From the NCBI GenBank assembly GCA_963377175.1, contig CAUJNA010001225.1, positions 796,811-860,810 of the forward strand: DNA of 64,000 nt. The letters are read 5' to 3'. The stretch is from Effrenium voratum (Eukaryota; Sar; Dinophyceae; Suessiales; Symbiodiniaceae). The stretch's first letter is position 1, and the number at the start of each line of letters is the position of its first letter. Below, piece after piece: positions 61,051-64,000 of this stretch. The position numbers and the translations under genes are program-made. The notes under the pieces were generated by a model, which was not told the origin of the DNA, made no database searches, and saw only the letters and a list, made by a program, of their open reading frames with translations.

Positions 61051-61086
61051 CTGATGGGTTTTGCCAAACAAGAAGCAACGATGCGC
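61051..61086 (-). CDS. Possible exon (AHRCFLFGKTHQ)
   Basis: 36 nt between a pyrimidine tract with AG (gatttcttcgccag) and a GTGGGT donor. All three frames are open, so the peptide is not fixed. Confidence 0.3.
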
Positions 61087-61309
61087 CTGGCGAAGAAATC
61101 CAGGCAATGGCCAGTGGCTTTTCCCGGGTGACACACGAACTATAGATTCAAGGGCTACAGTTTGGAAGCCCTTATTCTCCCGCTAAACGGCCAACTCAGG
61201 AAGCGGACTGTTTAAGCTGTCACGCTGCAGATGCGAAATGTCGTTTCTGCACGAATCCACCCCGATCCATTTTCAATTTGCATGCGTTGGTGGGTCCGGA
61301 GAAGAAACC

Positions 61310-61356
61310 TCTAGGAGTTGATCCCAATCCTTTTCAACCAGCATTTTCTAAAATCA
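61310..61356. mobile_element. MITE-like element fragment, copy D
   Basis: Left arm only (TCTAGGAGTTGATCCC, then AATCCTTTTCAACCA). No matching right end within 200 bp. Confidence 0.55.
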
Positions 61357-61460
61357 GTCGGGGATGTTCGGGATGTTGGCTCCCTATCCCAAGGCATAGT
61401 TGGAAATTACGACCAGTCACTAGAACCCACCGCCGACAGGGCCACACTCAACTTCACAAC

Positions 61461-61503
61461 CAGCTTGGTGCAGGTCTGCCAAGGCACGCTGCTGCGATCG
61501 GGC
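61461..61503 (-). CDS. Coiled-coil exon (ARSQQRALADLHQA)
   Basis: 43 nt after cgctcgccag, GT donor; in phase with the exon at 61742-61764. Confidence 0.6.
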
Positions 61504-61741
61504 CTGGCGAGCGCTCCGGCGCATACATTCCTTTCGCCTTACAAACCACGCGAGGATGGCTTGCTTCCTGAGGCTATGCAAAGCAAGGCCTGGCGGGCCA
61601 ACCTTGAGCCCCAAAAACCCAGCAGCTGTTCAGGCCGGATTCCGGATTCTTTTTTTGGAGGGGTAAAACGCCTCGTGCCCCCAGCATGCCTTGGGTGATG
61701 AATTGGGGGGTCAAACAAAACAACAACTCCAACCTGGCTGC

Positions 61742-61764
61742 CTCCGCGTGCTTTTCCACCACAG
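61742..61764 (-). CDS. Coiled-coil exon (VVEKHAE)
   Basis: 23 nt, GC donor. Joins the exon at 61963-61990 through a split alanine codon. Confidence 0.48.
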
Positions 61765-61962
61765 CTTCCGTCAGTGAAAAATTACAACGTTTGATTCATA
61801 TCTACCCTCCCACCAATCAACATGGAACCTGACAGGTGGGTCCTGGAGCACCGTTTTGCGTTTAAAGAAACCCTTCTGTCCGGTTCCACTTTAAAATTGC
61901 TGGAGTCGTGAACCCGGAAGGCGGGGGATAGGTCCTGGGAATCCCACGGCTGCGCACCTCAC

Positions 61963-61990
61963 CGTCTGCCACCATCTCGGCGGTTCTCTC
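61963..61990 (-). CDS. Coiled-coil exon (ERTAEMVAD)
   Basis: 28 nt ending at a strong GTGAGG donor. The frame is open upstream too (SARTTKSARAE), so the exon may start earlier. Confidence 0.55.
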
Positions 61991-62079
61991 CTCGGCGCGT
62001 GCGGATTTTGTCGTCCGAGCCGAGTCAAGCGGCAATCGGCGCAGTGCGGGGAGCGGGGTGGATTGGAGGGAGCAATGAA

Positions 62080-62192
62080 TCTAGGGCAACCTTCCATTTC
62101 CATTCTTTCCAGGCAACCACCCAAAACCCTGCAAAAACAGCTGATTTTTGAAAAGAATAATGGTTGAAAAGAACGGGGAATCAACCCCTAGA
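62080..62192. mobile_element. MITE-like element, copy C
   Basis: 113 bp, TCTAGGGCAACC to GGAATCAACCCCTAGA, flanked by ATGAA on both sides. Lies in an intron of the coiled-coil gene. Confidence 0.87.
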
Positions 62193-63126
62193 ATGAAGCG
62201 CAATGGTGCAGCATGCTGTACGAGGCAATGCGGACTCTTTTACTCATGCACTATCAGCCCGAGGGCAGACCCAGAATCATGGCATGTCAAGACCTTGGCC
62301 TACACTCCGACTGGCCTTGAAAATGCAAAAACCTGATCTCATCGTCTACCAGGTGCCAGATTTTACTCTGGCCTGCCAGCAAGTAAAAGCTTGCCAAAGG
62401 CTTCGCCTAAGTCTGATCCAATTTGCCTGGAACCTTCTCAGGTTCACGGCAAGTGTGGTGTGATTTGCCCGAATTTGGGGTTGCATCTAGCACGACTTGG
62501 TAGTGGTCACGTCACCGTTTGCATCAACGGATTGCGAGCATGGCCCAATCTGCAAAGCACCCAAACCATGTTAGAGTCCCACCGCAGTTTGCTCCAGAAG
62601 CTGCCCCCTAGCATGCTGAACAACACAGCGTTCACAAGCCACCTGATTTGACAACCCTTCGCAAAGTCAACGGCTTGATCTTTCCGGCTTAGGACTCCGA
62701 CATGACCACAGCTTGATACAAACCTGGACACAAGGACAGGGCACCCTCTACTTCTGTGACACTTAATCGCGGCGTGCCTCAAAATGGGAGTCGGCATGCG
62801 GGACAGGTGAACCCGCGCATCCCAAAATGCCAGCTTACTTGAGGTGAGAAGACAGTGGCAGGCTTTACATAGTGCGGGGGCAAAAGATCAGCCGAAGTAC
62901 CCCGCCTGGTCACATAGAAGAACGGGCATGGGGTCGAGTATCTAAAACGGACCAAGCATGATGACTCTTGAAGCTGAGTTGGGTGTAGATCAATATTAAA
63001 TCTCCAGGAATTGGATCGCAGATTTTAGTCCATGTTTCCATATACCAGGGCAACCCATTTTGGGGTTACCCGATTTTTAACAGCCACAGTTCTGCTTTGC
63101 CGGGCATCCCCCCATCTGCTGGCCAC

Positions 63127-63189
63127 CGACGCGGCAGTCTGCGCACGCCGGTCTCGGCAAGCATCCTGTCCGGCCATGAGGCGCCACAC
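63127..63189 (-). CDS. Probable coiled-coil exon (VWRLMAGQDACRDRRAQTAA)
   Basis: 63 nt GC-rich island. Acceptor ttttgag, end at a GT donor or six bases earlier at a GC donor. Confidence 0.5.
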
Positions 63190-63399
63190 CTCAAAACCTG
63201 AAACCCTCGAAACAGTGCAGAAGCCAGGTGGCCTTTCGTGGTCCGGCTTTCAGTCTCTGGGTCATTTTGAGGCAAACACCCAAACCACAAAGTGGTTGGG
63301 CAGGAAATGGGTCTGGCTTTTTGGTCTGGCTTTTTGGGCTGGCCTGGTGCCTACCGCCACGCGGAAGGCAGGCGAGAGCCAGTCCTCCAGCCACAAGTC

Positions 63400-63446
63400 T
63401 CGTGGCTCCGTGAGAGGCGGCAGCTGCTTCGCTGGGTCTTCCGGGC
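63400..63446 (-). CDS. Possible exon (PEDPAKQLPPLTEPR)
   Basis: GC-rich island after cgcgccgcag; GA donor. Another frame (ARKTQRSSCRLSRSH) is equally open. Confidence 0.35.
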
Positions 63447-64000
63447 CTGCGGCGCGCGAGGAAGGCTGGCGGCACATCCAGCTGACTGCTTCCTTTTGGG
63501 GGTTGGCCCCATGCGCGAGAGATGCGAATTCACATGGACCCTCCAACAAACAAACGATTGCCACGTAAAAGTGGACTGGGAGCTTTCACAGAAAGTTGTA
63601 GGAATTGATTTTTCACATGTAAGGGGAACAGCATGGAACAGCTAACAACCCTGGGGGTTGCTTTGAGGAACACACAAACTGGGTGATTGAAACTACATCC
63701 TGACGACCCTGTTTGGTGTTTTGAAAGGGAACTCCCCAATGTACTTCTGTTTAGAAAATCAAATGCTCCCACTGTCCTAATCTTTCATTGGGCCAGCACC
63801 CTCAGCCCTCCAACCACATCCAGTGGTTCCATTTCCCCGTAGGCACGGGTCTTTAAAACCCGAAAGGAACACGGGCGGTGTACCTGCGGCTGAGATCCAG
63901 GTGACTTTCCTGAAGGCTTCGGTTGCGGACACTAGTTCAATGCCCTACCCATTGGAACACCCGAAGCTGGGGATTCCACCAATCTGTCGGACCATGTCTT

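Noticed and set aside
1..64000. Bacterial or organellar origin
   Set aside because: No long genes, no ribosome-binding or operon pattern, and clear GC/GA-donor introns with a spliced-leader relic.

Overview
This is nuclear DNA of a dinoflagellate. No open frame exceeds about 300 codons, operon structure is absent, and genes are broken into tiny exons (18 to 133 nt) separated by introns of 76 to about 4,000 bp. The introns end in AG but begin with GT, GC or GA, the donor set known from dinoflagellates. A degraded spliced-leader sequence (CCGTAGCCATTTTG...GGCTCAAG) lies on the + strand at 55.5 kb. Simple-sequence and degenerate repeats fill much of the non-coding DNA. All convincing exons are on the minus strand, so the window is part of a one-way gene cluster.

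Reading the minus strand in transcription order (right to left): (1) about 63.5 to 45.0 kb, short coiled-coil-like exons, probably one long gene that starts beyond the right edge; the chain from 56.1 to 47.1 kb is phase-consistent. (2) 44.36 to 24.0 kb, a gene of 17 exons and 1,032 coding nt: an N-terminal ubiquitin-like fold followed by about nine DUF4116-type repeats, most of them one per exon. (3) 23.4 to 4.55 kb, a protein kinase gene of 19 exons and 1,035 coding nt; every kinase subdomain can be followed from glycine loop to RxxxEVL helix, but the usual beta-3 lysine reads as arginine. (4) 3.03 to about 0.43 kb, a small coiled-coil protein of five proposed exons. Spaces between genes are about 0.56 to 1.5 kb.

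The non-coding DNA holds several elements of its own. There is a MITE-like family with long terminal inverted repeats and 5-bp target duplications (46.19, 58.90 and 62.08 kb, plus a fragment at 61.31 kb), a second inverted-repeat element (36.78 kb), a spliced-leader relic marking a probable retroposed cDNA, and a Met-Lys-Ala patch antisense inside a kinase intron. A 33-bp tandem array, large microsatellites and C-rich telomere-like tracts are also present.

Nothing here was checked by alignment or RNA. The two central gene models rest on family motifs plus reading-frame phase that closes across every proposed junction. The flanking coiled-coil genes are much less certain. No tRNA, rRNA, CRISPR array or viral gene was recognised.
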